The notes beneath the pieces were generated by a model that worked only from the letters and a program-made list of their open reading frames with translations, did not search any database and had not been told where the DNA came from. Positions 23,403-31,751 of a stretch of 44,090 bases of DNA are shown in pieces. The DNA is from an archaeon (GTDB lineage: Archaea > Nanobdellota > Nanobdellia > Woesearchaeales > GW2011-AR4). The stretch is from the NCBI GenBank assembly GCA_002688925.1, contig NZEC01000020.1, forward strand, positions 1 to 44,090, written 5' to 3'. Within the stretch, counting starts at the first letter, position 1. The number at the start of each line of letters is the position of its first letter. The position numbers and the translations under genes were made by a program.

Positions 23403-24257
23403 TTAAAAAGTTTTAGTAAGAAATACAAAAGGATACTCATCTTTGATTTTATAATAAGCCCCTCTTGCTTCATATATGCTATTGAAAATCCCAAAAACCG
23501 TAGGGCCAGAACCGGATACCATAGAACTTAGCGCTCCATTTTTTTTTAAATCTGATTTTATGTCATTTATTATCTTGTGCTTTTTTTCCACTATCCGGGA
23601 AAAATCATTATGAATATTTTCAGATATTTTTTTTATGTCTTTTTTCCGCATAGACTTAACCAATTCCTTTATGTTTTTAGCCTTATTATTAATCTTTGAC
23701 TTTTTTTTATTTTTGTCAAATTCTTTATAAGCCCATGCTGTCGATATATTAATGCCCGGATTAACTAAAACAACATTAAGGGATTTATTTTTCAATGGCT
23801 TTATTTTATTTCCAATCCCCATTATAATTGAACTTTTCCCGGAAATAAAGAAAGGCACATCAGAGCCGATTTCCATAGCCAGATTTAATAGTCTTTTTTG
23901 GTTAAGTTTAAGCTTCCATAATTTATTCAATGCAATTAAAGTAGCTGCTGCATTTGAGCTTCCCCCCCCTAGACCTGCAGCAAGAGGAATGTTTTTAGTG
24001 ATATTTATCTTTATGCCGGAATTAATGTCAAATTTATTCTTTAAGAGAAGCGCCGCCCTATATGAAAGATTATCCTCATTTTCCAAACCTTTATTGCTGC
24101 TTTCAATAATTATGCTATTATCATCAATTTTTTCAAAAGAAATATCATCATGTAGCTTTATCGGGAGCATTAAAGATTCTATATTATGATAATTGTTTTT
24201 CAGCCTTTTTCCGATTTTCAGATACAGGTTTATTTTCGCGTATGATTTGACAAGCAT
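23403..24257 (-). CDS. ispE: 4-diphosphocytidyl-2-C-methyl-D-erythritol kinase (IspE)
   Basis: About 284 residues from the ATG giving MLVKSYAKINLYLKIG; a TTG three codons upstream is possible. It is a GHMP kinase: AKINLYL N-terminal motif with the catalytic Lys, ATP loop PLAAGLGGGSSNAAA (about 90-104), and the Asp-containing GSDVPFFISG. The C-terminal GHMP motif is SMVSGSGPTVFGIF. It phosphorylates CDP-methylerythritol in the fourth MEP step. Homologous kinases of the mevalonate route lack the AKINLYL/SDVPFF pairing, which supports IspE. Confidence 0.95.
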   Translation of the reverse strand: MLVKSYAKINLYLKIGKRLKNNYHNIESLMLPIKLHDDISFEKIDDNSIIIESSNKGLENEDNLSYRAALLLKNKFDINSGIKINITKNIPLAAGLGGGSSNAAATLIALNKLWKLKLNQKRLLNLAMEIGSDVPFFISGKSSIIMGIGNKIKPLKNKSLNVVLVNPGINISTAWAYKEFDKNKKKSKINNKAKNIKELVKSMRKKDIKKISENIHNDFSRIVEKKHKIINDIKSDLKKNGALSSMVSGSGPTVFGIFNSIYEARGAYYKIKDEYPFVFLTKTF

Positions 24258-24282
24258 GATTTTCAAATAATGTTTTTATATA

Positions 24283-25434
24283 TTAATGTTGCTGATTTAA
24301 TACAACCGCAACAAAACACTGCATGCCATTTCCTTTCCCAAACTCTGTAAGCTCTTCTCCGGAAGTTGCTGCAATGCCAATATTCTCTTTTTTTATCTTC
24401 AGGATTTTTGAAAGCGCATTTTTAATATTATCCAGATGCTCATCAATTCTTGGATTTTTTCCTTCCAGCATCACAGCTATATTCTTTATCTTATAATTCT
24501 TCTCAATTACCTTGTCAAGCATGAATTCAACATATTTTTTGCTGTCTGTAATCCCATCCTTGCACATTTTATCAGCATAAAATCCTAATGATTTCATGCC
24601 AATTGCTGTGCTTAGGGCATTAAACAAGGCATGCAGTAAAACATCTCCATCCGAATTTGCATCAAACCCATTTTTATCTGAAATCTTAACAGAGCCTATA
24701 ACTAATGCCTTTTTATCTGTAAACTTATGGCTGTCCTGGCCAATCCCAATCCTGGAAGCGTTAATGAGCTTGTTCGCATAGGCCAAATCATGCTGGTCTG
24801 TGATTTTAATATTTTCCCTCGAGCAGTAAACAACCTTTACTTGACCGTTCATCCTTTCAACTAAGCTTGCGTCATCAGTCCCATAGAACTTATTCCTGTA
24901 AGCTATCTCAAATGCCCTTTTTGCCAGAAAATATTTCATTGTTTGTGGGGTTTGCACCTGCCATAATAATCTCCTATCAATTGTCTGCTTTACAATACCA
25001 TCCTCCACAACTTTTATCGTATCTTTTGCAGGAAAGCCAACAACAGCCGCCCCGTATTTCTTAGCAGCCTTGATAGAATTGTTAATAGTACCTTCATCCA
25101 CAAACGGATTAGCAGCATTATGTATTATTATAATATCATCATTACCTGCTTTATCTATCGCCTTTATCCCATTATACACAGAATCCTGCCTCTCAACCCC
25201 CCCTTCCACAATCTTCTTGACTTTAGTGAATTTATTTACCTTTACAATAGTTTCAAATGCTTTTTTATCTTCAGGATTGACAACTAGGATAATATTATTG
25301 ACATTTTTGCAATCCTGAAACTTCTTGATTGTATGATAAATTATGGGCTCCTTATTCAGCAAAAGAAAAAGCTTGTTTATCCTTTTCTTCATCCTTTTCC
25401 CTTTCCCGCCTGCTACAATGATTGCTGTGTTCAT
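24283..25434 (-). CDS. ispDF: Bifunctional IspD-IspF fusion (MEP cytidylyltransferase / ME-cPP synthase)
   Basis: 383 residues. Residues 1-~228 are IspD: IVAGGKGKRMKKRINK (CTP loop), IIIHNAANPFVDE, and WQVQTPQTMKY with TDDASLVE. Residues ~230-383 are IspF: RIGIGQDSHKF, ANSDGDVLLHALFNALS (metal ligands Asp and His), EGKNPRIDEHLDNI, and FGKGNGMQ near the end. The same fusion order is known from alpha- and epsilonproteobacteria. In IspF the usual second motif residue of HAxxDA is Asn (ALFNAL). The gene overlaps dxr by four bases (ATGA), so both should be translated together. Confidence 0.96.
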   Translation of the reverse strand: MNTAIIVAGGKGKRMKKRINKLFLLLNKEPIIYHTIKKFQDCKNVNNIILVVNPEDKKAFETIVKVNKFTKVKKIVEGGVERQDSVYNGIKAIDKAGNDDIIIIHNAANPFVDEGTINNSIKAAKKYGAAVVGFPAKDTIKVVEDGIVKQTIDRRLLWQVQTPQTMKYFLAKRAFEIAYRNKFYGTDDASLVERMNGQVKVVYCSRENIKITDQHDLAYANKLINASRIGIGQDSHKFTDKKALVIGSVKISDKNGFDANSDGDVLLHALFNALSTAIGMKSLGFYADKMCKDGITDSKKYVEFMLDKVIEKNYKIKNIAVMLEGKNPRIDEHLDNIKNALSKILKIKKENIGIAATSGEELTEFGKGNGMQCFVAVVLNQQH

Positions 25435-26576
25435 AATTTATCAATCTCTTTTTTTGTATTTTCTTTTGTGTCTTTATCAATTTTTAATATTGTGTTTAAA
25501 TCTGGATTATTGATTATTTTATGGCTGTCCATTGATTCTTTTATTATTCTGGGAATGTCCATAAATTTAATTTTATTATTTAAAAATGCTTCAACAGCAA
25601 TCTCATTTGCAGCATTTAATACAGCAGGCATTGTCCCACCTAAATTCCCGGCATCATAAGCATATCTAAGGCATGAAAACAAATCAAGATTCGGCTCTTC
25701 AAAGCTTAAATTTTTCACTTCCAGAAGATTTAATTTTTTCATATTCAATTTAAGCCTTTTCGGATAGCTTAATGCATACTGTATCGGAAGCTTCATACTT
25801 GGAAGCCCAAGCTGCGCAATGACAGAATTGTCCTTAAACTCAACTAAAGAGTGTATTATACTTTGAGGATGCACCACAACCTCGATTTTATCATATTTAA
25901 TTCCATAAAGCCAGTGCGCTTCTATAACTTCAAATCCCTTGTTCATTAAAGTTGCAGAATCAATGGTAATCTTATTTCCCATGTTCCATGTCGGATGGTT
26001 TAAAGCATCTTTAGCCGTTACATTTTCCATCTGTTCTTTAGAATTACTCTTAAAAGGACCACCTGAAGCTGTTATTATTATCTTATTTACATCAATAATA
26101 TCCTCCCCATTAACGCACTGGAAAATAGCACTATGCTCAGAATCAATAGGCATCAAATCAGCATTATTCTTCTTAACTTCTTCCATCACAACAGAACCTG
26201 CTGTAACCAGTGTTTCTTTATTAGCCAGTGCAATATTTTTCCCTTTTCTTATCGCTTCAACTGTCGGCCTTACCCCTATTGAGCCAACTAAAGAATTGAC
26301 AACAGTATCCGCATTATCTAATACAGATATTCTTACAACCCCTTCAATTCCGGAATAAACCTCAATATTTACCTGCTCTTTCAGTAAATCAGCCTTTTCC
26401 TTATCCATAATCGCAACTGCTTCAGGCTTAAACTCATCAATCTGCTTTTTCAATAAATCAATGTTAGTATTAGCCGTTAATCCTGCTACTTTAAACTCAT
26501 TAGGATTATTTTTAACTATTTCCAGAGTTTGAGTTCCAATGCTTCCAGTAGATCCTAATATGGATAATGTTTTCAT
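25431..26576 (-). CDS. dxr: 1-deoxy-D-xylulose 5-phosphate reductoisomerase (DXR/IspC)
   Basis: 381 residues from the ATG giving MKTLSILGSTGSIGTQTLEI; a longer frame to 26666 adds an unrelated hydrophobic stretch and was not used. Motifs: NADPH loop GSTGSIG (8-14), metal-binding DSEHSAIFQ, NHPTWNMGNKITIDSATLMN, HPQSIIHSLVEF and LPIQYALSYPKR. It commits DXP to the MEP pathway. First gene of the minus-strand operon dxr-ispDF-ispE-ispH-prenyl synthase; no dxs is present in the window. The divergent neighbour is SRP54. Confidence 0.96.
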   Translation of the reverse strand: MKTLSILGSTGSIGTQTLEIVKNNPNEFKVAGLTANTNIDLLKKQIDEFKPEAVAIMDKEKADLLKEQVNIEVYSGIEGVVRISVLDNADTVVNSLVGSIGVRPTVEAIRKGKNIALANKETLVTAGSVVMEEVKKNNADLMPIDSEHSAIFQCVNGEDIIDVNKIIITASGGPFKSNSKEQMENVTAKDALNHPTWNMGNKITIDSATLMNKGFEVIEAHWLYGIKYDKIEVVVHPQSIIHSLVEFKDNSVIAQLGLPSMKLPIQYALSYPKRLKLNMKKLNLLEVKNLSFEEPNLDLFSCLRYAYDAGNLGGTMPAVLNAANEIAVEAFLNNKIKFMDIPRIIKESMDSHKIINNPDLNTILKIDKDTKENTKKEIDKL

Positions 26577-26620
26577 TTTTTTATTATATACCACCCCAAA
26601 ATTGAACAAGAATAAAAACC

Positions 26621-26630
26621 CATTTATAAC
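26621..26630 (-). promoter_or_regulatory. TATA box of the MEP operon
   Basis: GTTATAAATG on the minus strand is about 45-54 bases before the dxr ATG. A start about 26 bases on leaves a leader of some 20-25 bases that contains GGGGTGG as a possible RBS (26593-26599 region). Confidence 0.5.
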
Positions 26631-26653
26631 TTTTTGCAATGGAAAACAATTAA

Positions 26654-26664
26654 CTTTATAAAAC
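26654..26664 (+). promoter_or_regulatory. TATA box of SRP54
   Basis: CTTTATAAAAC has its centre about 26 bases before the SRP54 ATG, which predicts a leaderless mRNA. It lies back to back with the dxr promoter in a 108-base divergent region. Confidence 0.6.
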
Positions 26665-26684
26665 AAAATTCCATACCCTAGCCC

Positions 26685-28040
26685 ATGGTACTGGATAAGC
26701 TAGGCAGCTCGTTAAAGGGAACTTTACAGAAAATAGCAAAATCAATTTTTGTAGATGATAAGCTGATAAATGAGCTGATTAAGGACATACAAAGGGCTTT
26801 GCTTCAATCTGATATGAATGTAAAGCTGGTTTTTGATTTAACATCTAAGATTAAGGAAAGGATAAAAAAAGAAAAAGCCCTCTCAGGACTGACAAAAAAA
26901 GAGCAGCTTGTCAATATTGTCTATGAAGAACTTGTCATTTTTCTGGGAAAAGAGCAGCACAAGATAGAAATCACGAAAAAACCCTTCAAAATCATGCTTG
27001 TTGGATTGTTTGGAAGTGGAAAGACAACAAGCGCAGGAAAGCTTGCAAAATACTTTACAAAAAGAGGCAATAAAGTCGCATTAGTTGGATTGGATGTGCA
27101 TAGGCCTGCTGCTATGACCCAATTAGAGCAGGTTTCCAAACAGGCTAATACTCCCTGTTTCATAAACAAAAAAGAAAAAAATCCAATAAGGATATACAAT
27201 GAATTCAAAAATGAGCTTAAAAAGTTCGATGTAATAATCATTGATACATCAGGAAGAGACGCACTATCAAAAGATTTGATCCAGGAAATAGAATCCCTTA
27301 ACAAGGAAATAAAGCCGCATGAGAATTTGCTTGTCATTTCTGCAGATATAGGCCAAGCAGCGGAAAAACAAGCTACCCAATTTCATAAAAGCTGCAATAT
27401 TACTGGGGTTATTGTTTCTAAAATGGATGGGACTGCCAGAGGAGGAGGCGCTTTAACTGCATGCGCTGTTTCCAAAGCTCCAATTAAATTTATTGGTGTT
27501 GGAGAAAAAATAGATGATTTAGAGCATTTTAATCCACAGGGCTTTGTTGGAAGATTATTAGGGATGGGAGACTTAGAAGCCTTGCTGGAAAAGGCAAAAC
27601 ATGCCATTAAGGCAGAAGATGCTGAGGATTTAGGAAAAAAATTCCTTAAAGGGGAATTTAATCTAATAGATTTGTATGAGCAAATGGCTGCCATGAAGAA
27701 AATGGGATCATTAAAGAAAATAGTTGAGATGGTGCCTGGTTTTTCATCATTGCAACTTCCAAAAGAGATGCTTGATGTTCAGGAAGAAAAGCTGGAAAAA
27801 TGGAAAATCGCTATGCTAAGCATGACAAAAGAAGAGCTGGAAAATCCTGATGAGATTACAAGCGCAAGAATAGACAGGATAAGCAAAGGCTCTGCAATGC
27901 CAACATCTGTTATCAGGGAACTGATAAAACAATACAGGCAAAGCAAAAAAGTTGTTAAGATGTTTAAAGGCAGCAAAGGAGACATGAGCAAGATGATGAA
28001 AAAGTTCGGCGGAAAGCTTCCAGGAAATTTTAAGATGTAA
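26685..28040 (+). CDS. srp54: Signal recognition particle protein SRP54
   Basis: 451 residues in the N-G-M order. The N domain starts MVLDKLGSSLKGTLQKIA; the G domain has G1 GLFGSGKTTSAGKL (about 105-118), DVHRPAA, G3 DTSGRDAL (usually DTAGR), and G4 SKMDGTARGGGAL. The M domain (about 320-451) contains the SRP RNA-binding segment SRIDRISKGSAMP-like (SARIDRISKGSAMPTSVI) and a Met-rich C-terminus. It recognises signal sequences and, with SRP RNA and FtsY (neither found here), targets ribosomes to the membrane. It diverges from dxr. Confidence 0.96.
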   Translation: MVLDKLGSSLKGTLQKIAKSIFVDDKLINELIKDIQRALLQSDMNVKLVFDLTSKIKERIKKEKALSGLTKKEQLVNIVYEELVIFLGKEQHKIEITKKPFKIMLVGLFGSGKTTSAGKLAKYFTKRGNKVALVGLDVHRPAAMTQLEQVSKQANTPCFINKKEKNPIRIYNEFKNELKKFDVIIIDTSGRDALSKDLIQEIESLNKEIKPHENLLVISADIGQAAEKQATQFHKSCNITGVIVSKMDGTARGGGALTACAVSKAPIKFIGVGEKIDDLEHFNPQGFVGRLLGMGDLEALLEKAKHAIKAEDAEDLGKKFLKGEFNLIDLYEQMAAMKKMGSLKKIVEMVPGFSSLQLPKEMLDVQEEKLEKWKIAMLSMTKEELENPDEITSARIDRISKGSAMPTSVIRELIKQYRQSKKVVKMFKGSKGDMSKMMKKFGGKLPGNFKM

Positions 28041-28094
28041 TTTTTATTGAAAATTTATTCTTATTTATTGCAGTCAGGATTATTATGATTAAAA

Positions 28095-28112
28095 CCGAAA
28101 TATTTATATAAA
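28095..28112 (+). promoter_or_regulatory. BRE/TATA for the 28153-29094 gene pair
   Basis: CCGAAATATTTATATAAA lies about 40-58 bases upstream of the ATG at 28153. The predicted leader of about 20 bases contains AGAGGT near 28139-28144 as a possible RBS. Confidence 0.6.
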
Positions 28113-28152
28113 AATCATATTAGTTTAACATATAAAAAAGAGGTAGATAGAC

Positions 28153-28722
28153 ATGGCAGATGAACCCTATGATATGTTGCCCCACAAGGAAATTGTAAAC
28201 CTAAAGAAGCAGCTAAAGGAATTAAGGGAAAAAAAGGATAAATCTTTTTCTAATGAACTTACCAATTCAATGAATGATGTCAAAAAAAGCATGGATTCCA
28301 TGCTAAAGTTGTTTACCGAAGCAGCAGAGCTTAAGGAAGACAATCAATCAACAGCTTCCCTGAATGAAAAGCTCGATAATATTATTAAGCAAAATAAGAT
28401 AATTGCCGAAGGCATGATTGCAGTGCATGATACAGTTAAGGGCCTAACCAAAACTCATCCACAGGAACAAAGCCCGGAAATGCATAAAATCCCGGAACCA
28501 AAGGAAATGAATAATGTTCCAATGCCAGGCGAGATTCACAATACTCCAGAACCAAGCCTTCAGCCGCCGAAGTTTGATTCCCAATTTAACGAGCCCCATC
28601 CTCTTAAACAAGAAATTCAATCTCCGCAACAGCCCGGTCCTGTTGCAATGCCAAGCATACCTTTCCCGGATTTAGAAGCACCCCCAAAGAAAAAAGGACT
28701 GTTCGGCAGGTTAAAGCGGTAA
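28153..28722 (+). CDS. Coiled-coil protein with proline-rich linker and basic tail
   Basis: 189 residues with no family that I recognise. Residues 10-110 are Lys/Glu-rich with heptad-like spacing (coiled coil), residues ~115-180 are rich in Pro, Glu, Met and His with repeated xPEP units and are probably disordered, and the end KKKGLFGRLKR is a short basic amphipathic segment that could touch membrane or nucleic acid. The start is supported by an upstream BRE/TATA and RBS. It forms a pair with the next gene, three bases apart. Confidence 0.65.
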   Translation: MADEPYDMLPHKEIVNLKKQLKELREKKDKSFSNELTNSMNDVKKSMDSMLKLFTEAAELKEDNQSTASLNEKLDNIIKQNKIIAEGMIAVHDTVKGLTKTHPQEQSPEMHKIPEPKEMNNVPMPGEIHNTPEPSLQPPKFDSQFNEPHPLKQEIQSPQQPGPVAMPSIPFPDLEAPPKKKGLFGRLKR

Positions 28723-28725
28723 AAA

Positions 28726-29094
28726 ATGCAAAATACTTCTCTTGAGCATATAAATCCTGCAAACTTAAAAAAATTTGTCAGAAAGCTGAGTATAGTGAGC
28801 AGCAGGCATGAAAATAAGCAATCCTATAAAATAAAACCAAAAGAGAAAAAATTGTTGGAAAACAAGAACACAGAAAATGCTTTAAGAAAAAGAGTTCATG
28901 TCCTTGAACAGGAGCTGATGAATACAAGAGAAGAAAGAGATGCTGCATTAGAGGAAAACAAAAGCAAGATTAACAGCTTAAACATTGCATTATTATCAGT
29001 AAAAGAAAGAATGAAGGAGTTTATTGCGGCTAAAAAAGCTAGGGAAAAAAGGATAAGGCATCTTGAATATAAGATAAAAAGAAAAGTAAAATAA
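28726..29094 (+). CDS. Basic coiled-coil protein, unknown function
   Basis: 122 residues, highly charged and lysine-rich, with a long heptad pattern from about residue 45 to 115 (RVHVLEQELMNTREERDAAL and on) and a basic C-terminus. No catalytic motif is present. It starts three bases after the previous coiled-coil gene, so the two are presumably co-expressed and may bind each other. It converges on the histone-fold gene with one base between the stops. Confidence 0.65.
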   Translation: MQNTSLEHINPANLKKFVRKLSIVSSRHENKQSYKIKPKEKKLLENKNTENALRKRVHVLEQELMNTREERDAALEENKSKINSLNIALLSVKERMKEFIAAKKAREKRIRHLEYKIKRKVK

Positions 29095-29095
29095 T

Positions 29096-29278
29096 TCAAA
29101 CATCCCTCCCCATAACAGTATTCCTGTTGTTCATTTTCGCTCTTTTACAAGATTCAACAATCAAATCCTCAACTTTTTTATTCAAAGCACTATAAAAATC
29201 CTCTGTCACATTCAAAGCTTTCTCATCAACCTTGGCATAATTCTTTATCTGCGACCTTACAACTAAACCACTACTCAT
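29096..29278 (-). CDS. Single histone-fold protein (DUF1931-like, half length)
   Basis: 60 residues from the ATG at 29278 (MSSGLVVRSQIKNYAKVDEK). SQIKNYAK, the central helix ALNKKVEDLIVESCKRAKMN and the final NRNTVMGRDV correspond to one histone fold of the DUF1931 type, which in other archaea is often a two-fold protein of about 150 residues. GAGGTGG ends five bases before this ATG and rules out the GTG start three codons upstream. It differs clearly from the HMfB-type histone at 6197-6406. A DNA-binding role is family inference. Confidence 0.82.
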   Translation of the reverse strand: MSSGLVVRSQIKNYAKVDEKALNVTEDFYSALNKKVEDLIVESCKRAKMNNRNTVMGRDV

Positions 29279-29352
29279 CAAAACCACCTCAAAGCATTTT
29301 ATTCAAATTAGTTATAATTTATTATTAATAATCTTGAGTTTTATTTTTTATC

Positions 29353-29392
29353 ATTGTTTATTTTTTATCGGGTTTTTTAATATTGAAATTTT
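29353..29392 (+). repeat. AT-rich direct repeat, copy 1
   Basis: About 40 bases from ATTGTTTATTTTTTATCGGG to the end of TAATATTGAAATTTT match 31653-31691 with only a few differences and one gap. The two copies flank gltX and the DUF2203 gene. Low complexity makes chance similarity possible. Confidence 0.4.
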
Positions 29393-29405
29393 GTTTAACG
29401 TTTTT

Positions 29406-31076
29406 TTATCTATGAGTAAACCAAAATCTCAATTTAGACTTCTCTTTTTTATCAAGCCTGCAAAAACCAAACCTGCTAAACTGGATAACATCATTTTCCT
29501 TTAATTTATGAACCATAGGCTCAGCAACCCCCTTAACCAGTTTCTTATCCGGCATCAAAACCTCTGCCTTAACAAGATCTTTTTCCTTAGGAAGCCAGTG
29601 AATTATCAATCCGGGATTTTTTTTGAATTTCTCATGCTCCAAAGAATCAAAAACAAGCTTATTCCCTTTCTTTTTGAAATTTAAGCAATCCATAAGCCGG
29701 TTTATCTTATGCTCTTTAAATTTCTTAAAATCCTCTTTTTCAATGTAAAATCTGTCTTTGACCTTAAACTCTCTAAACCCTTTTTCCTCTGATTCAGGAT
29801 GTAGCTTTAATTTAACAGTCTGTTCCGGAGCCTTTTCAATCTTTACTTCTTTAATATCATTTACAAAAAAATATCTGTTAGAATGTCCATCTAAAATTCT
29901 CTTATTGTGCGCAATCAAATCATCCCACGTCAAAACAGATTCTGCTTTGGTAATGCCAGTAGATAAAATAAAGTTCTTTATTGCTTCAGCTAAAAATCCT
30001 CTTCGTTTTAATGAAACTATTGTTGTCAAAGAAGGGTCATCCCACCCAATAAGCTTCTTTTTTTGAATTAATTCCCTAATAACTCTTCCGGAACTTTCCA
30101 CCCCTTCAAGATTAAAGCGCGCAAACTCATAGATTTTTGTCTGTTTAAACTTGAGTATGTTTTGGATATAGTTTTGCAGCTCATTCCTTAATTCAAATTC
30201 TTTTGTCCTGAGCCTGTGTGTTATGCCTTCAATTCCATCCATCACTGAATTTTCAAAATCATATGTCGGCCATACATGGTATTTTTTCCCATGCCTTACA
30301 TGTTCATGCTTTATTATCCTCAGCAAAGCAGGGTCTCTCATCGTAGTATTCTCATGCTCCATATACCCTTTAAGCCTTAAAACCATTTTCCCTTCTGCAG
30401 CTTTAAACAGCTCTTCATACCTTTTAAGATGATCTTCCTCAAGCAGAATCCTGCAATTACATTCCTTTCCCTCGAACCTTCCTTTTTTTATCTCCTCCGG
30501 GCTGCATGTGCAAAGATAAGCAAAGCCTTCTTTTACCATTTTCTCTGCCAGTTCGTAAAAATCTTCCATGTAATCAGATGCATAATCAACCTTATCCGGC
30601 TTGATTCCAAGCCACTCATAATTCTCCAGATGTATTTTATAGAATTCCCTGCTTGCAAGCTTTGGATTAGTGTCCTCAAATCTTAAGATAAATTTCCCAT
30701 TGTTCCTTTTTGCAAGCTCATAATTGAGAAAAAGCGATTTTGCATGCCCTATGTGCGGGTATTTGCTCGGCTCAGGAGGAAATGCTGTAACAACATTCTC
30801 ATTTTCCTTTATCCCAAACATAGAAAAAATATCCTTTTTTTCAACTTCTTTATCTTTAAAAGAATCAGAAAACTTTTCAAGCTCTTTTTTCTGTTCCTCT
30901 AAAGTAAGTGAATTAACATCATCAACAACCTTTTTAGTCTCAGATTTAAGTTTACCAATCTGTTTTTTTAATTTAGGGTCTTCGCTTAAAACCTTGCCTA
31001 TTACTGCCCCCATTCCTGCCTTGCCGTTGAACTTCACTGCATTCTGCAAAGCATATTTCAAAATGATTTCTTTCAT
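29406..31076 (-). CDS. gltX: Glutamyl-tRNA synthetase (archaeal type)
   Basis: 556 residues of the archaeal/eukaryotic class I GluRS type, with the usual ~95-residue helical N-terminal extension. The HIGH motif is at 108-111 (PPEPSKYPHIGHAKS), followed by RFEDTNP and a Cys-rich segment CTCSPEEI...CNC (189-208). GWDDPSLTT follows the second ATP motif, and the C-terminal beta-barrel is of the GlnRS-like type. The KMSKS-equivalent position reads SSGR (about 328-331), without the usual Lys, and the Arg of GWDDPR is Ser. It may be non-discriminating if no GlnRS exists; that cannot be read here. Confidence 0.94.
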   Translation of the reverse strand: MKEIILKYALQNAVKFNGKAGMGAVIGKVLSEDPKLKKQIGKLKSETKKVVDDVNSLTLEEQKKELEKFSDSFKDKEVEKKDIFSMFGIKENENVVTAFPPEPSKYPHIGHAKSLFLNYELAKRNNGKFILRFEDTNPKLASREFYKIHLENYEWLGIKPDKVDYASDYMEDFYELAEKMVKEGFAYLCTCSPEEIKKGRFEGKECNCRILLEEDHLKRYEELFKAAEGKMVLRLKGYMEHENTTMRDPALLRIIKHEHVRHGKKYHVWPTYDFENSVMDGIEGITHRLRTKEFELRNELQNYIQNILKFKQTKIYEFARFNLEGVESSGRVIRELIQKKKLIGWDDPSLTTIVSLKRRGFLAEAIKNFILSTGITKAESVLTWDDLIAHNKRILDGHSNRYFFVNDIKEVKIEKAPEQTVKLKLHPESEEKGFREFKVKDRFYIEKEDFKKFKEHKINRLMDCLNFKKKGNKLVFDSLEHEKFKKNPGLIIHWLPKEKDLVKAEVLMPDKKLVKGVAEPMVHKLKENDVIQFSRFGFCRLDKKEKSKLRFWFTHR

Positions 31077-31153
31077 GTTTTTTAATAGTAATTAAGATTA
31101 TTTAAATATATCTATAAAAAAATTTATAAAGGACAAATCCAAATAAGTAGATA

Positions 31154-31594
31154 ATGGCCAGCAACAAAACCATAAAGCAGGAATTTGCCAAAAAATATTT
31201 CACTATAGAAGAAGCTGAAAGATTTCTCCCAAAAATTAAAAAAATTTTAAAAAGAACAATAAAGCTAAACAAAGCCCTTGAGTTATTGAGTTCCATTGAA
31301 ATTGAAGTATACGATGAAGATTATGAAAACCTGAAAAAAGTTACAAAAATAAATAAGCAGTTCCACAAACTCTCCTATGAATTCTACGCAAACATAGAAA
31401 AGATTGAAGATATGGGATGCATGATAACAGACCTGGAGATAGGAATCGTTGATTTCCTGCATAAATCCCATGGAAAAGACATATTGTTATGCTGGAATCT
31501 CGGAGAAAAAAGAATAAGGTGCTGGCACGAACTGGACTCAGACTGCGCATTCAGAAAGCCGATACTGAATTTAAACAGGGCAGGAAGGTTTTGA
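31154..31594 (+). CDS. DUF2203 family protein
   Basis: 146 residues. KYFTIEEAERFLPKIKKILK opens the helical N-terminal part, and the family signature is the later LEIGIVDFLHKS, LLCWNLGEKRIRCWHELDSD and final RKPI. DUF2203 proteins are small helical proteins of unknown function found in bacteria and archaea. The gene diverges from gltX; a TATA-like AAATTTATAAAGG about 25-35 bases upstream predicts a short leader. Confidence 0.85.
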   Translation: MASNKTIKQEFAKKYFTIEEAERFLPKIKKILKRTIKLNKALELLSSIEIEVYDEDYENLKKVTKINKQFHKLSYEFYANIEKIEDMGCMITDLEIGIVDFLHKSHGKDILLCWNLGEKRIRCWHELDSDCAFRKPILNLNRAGRF

Positions 31595-31652
31595 ATTTTA
31601 TTTATTATCTGATTAAATTATTTTAATTTTATTATTTATATTGATATTTTTT

Positions 31653-31691
31653 ATTGTTTCTTTTTTAATGGGTTTTTAATATTGAAATTTT
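31653..31691 (+). repeat. AT-rich direct repeat, copy 2
   Basis: ATTGTTTCTTTTTTAATGGG and the following TTTTTAATATTGAAATTTT match 29353-29392 in the same orientation. It lies in the 157-base gap between the DUF2203 gene and ispG, in which nothing else is evident. It could double as a T-rich terminator of the DUF2203 transcript. Confidence 0.4.
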
Positions 31692-31751
31692 TTATTGTCA
31701 TAACCTATCCAAACAACTAATTTTTTAAACTATCTAATATTAACCCCGACT

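Noticed and set aside
21361-26576. Bacterial contig misassembled into an archaeal one
   Set aside because: The MEP operon is flanked closely by archaeal uS15 and SRP54, ispG lies apart among archaeal genes, and promoter style and base composition do not change; transfer is the simpler reading, although read coverage cannot be checked here.
26577-26666. Longer start for dxr
   Set aside because: The extra 30 residues are not part of the family and cover the promoter; the NADPH-binding strand begins at the ATG at 26576.
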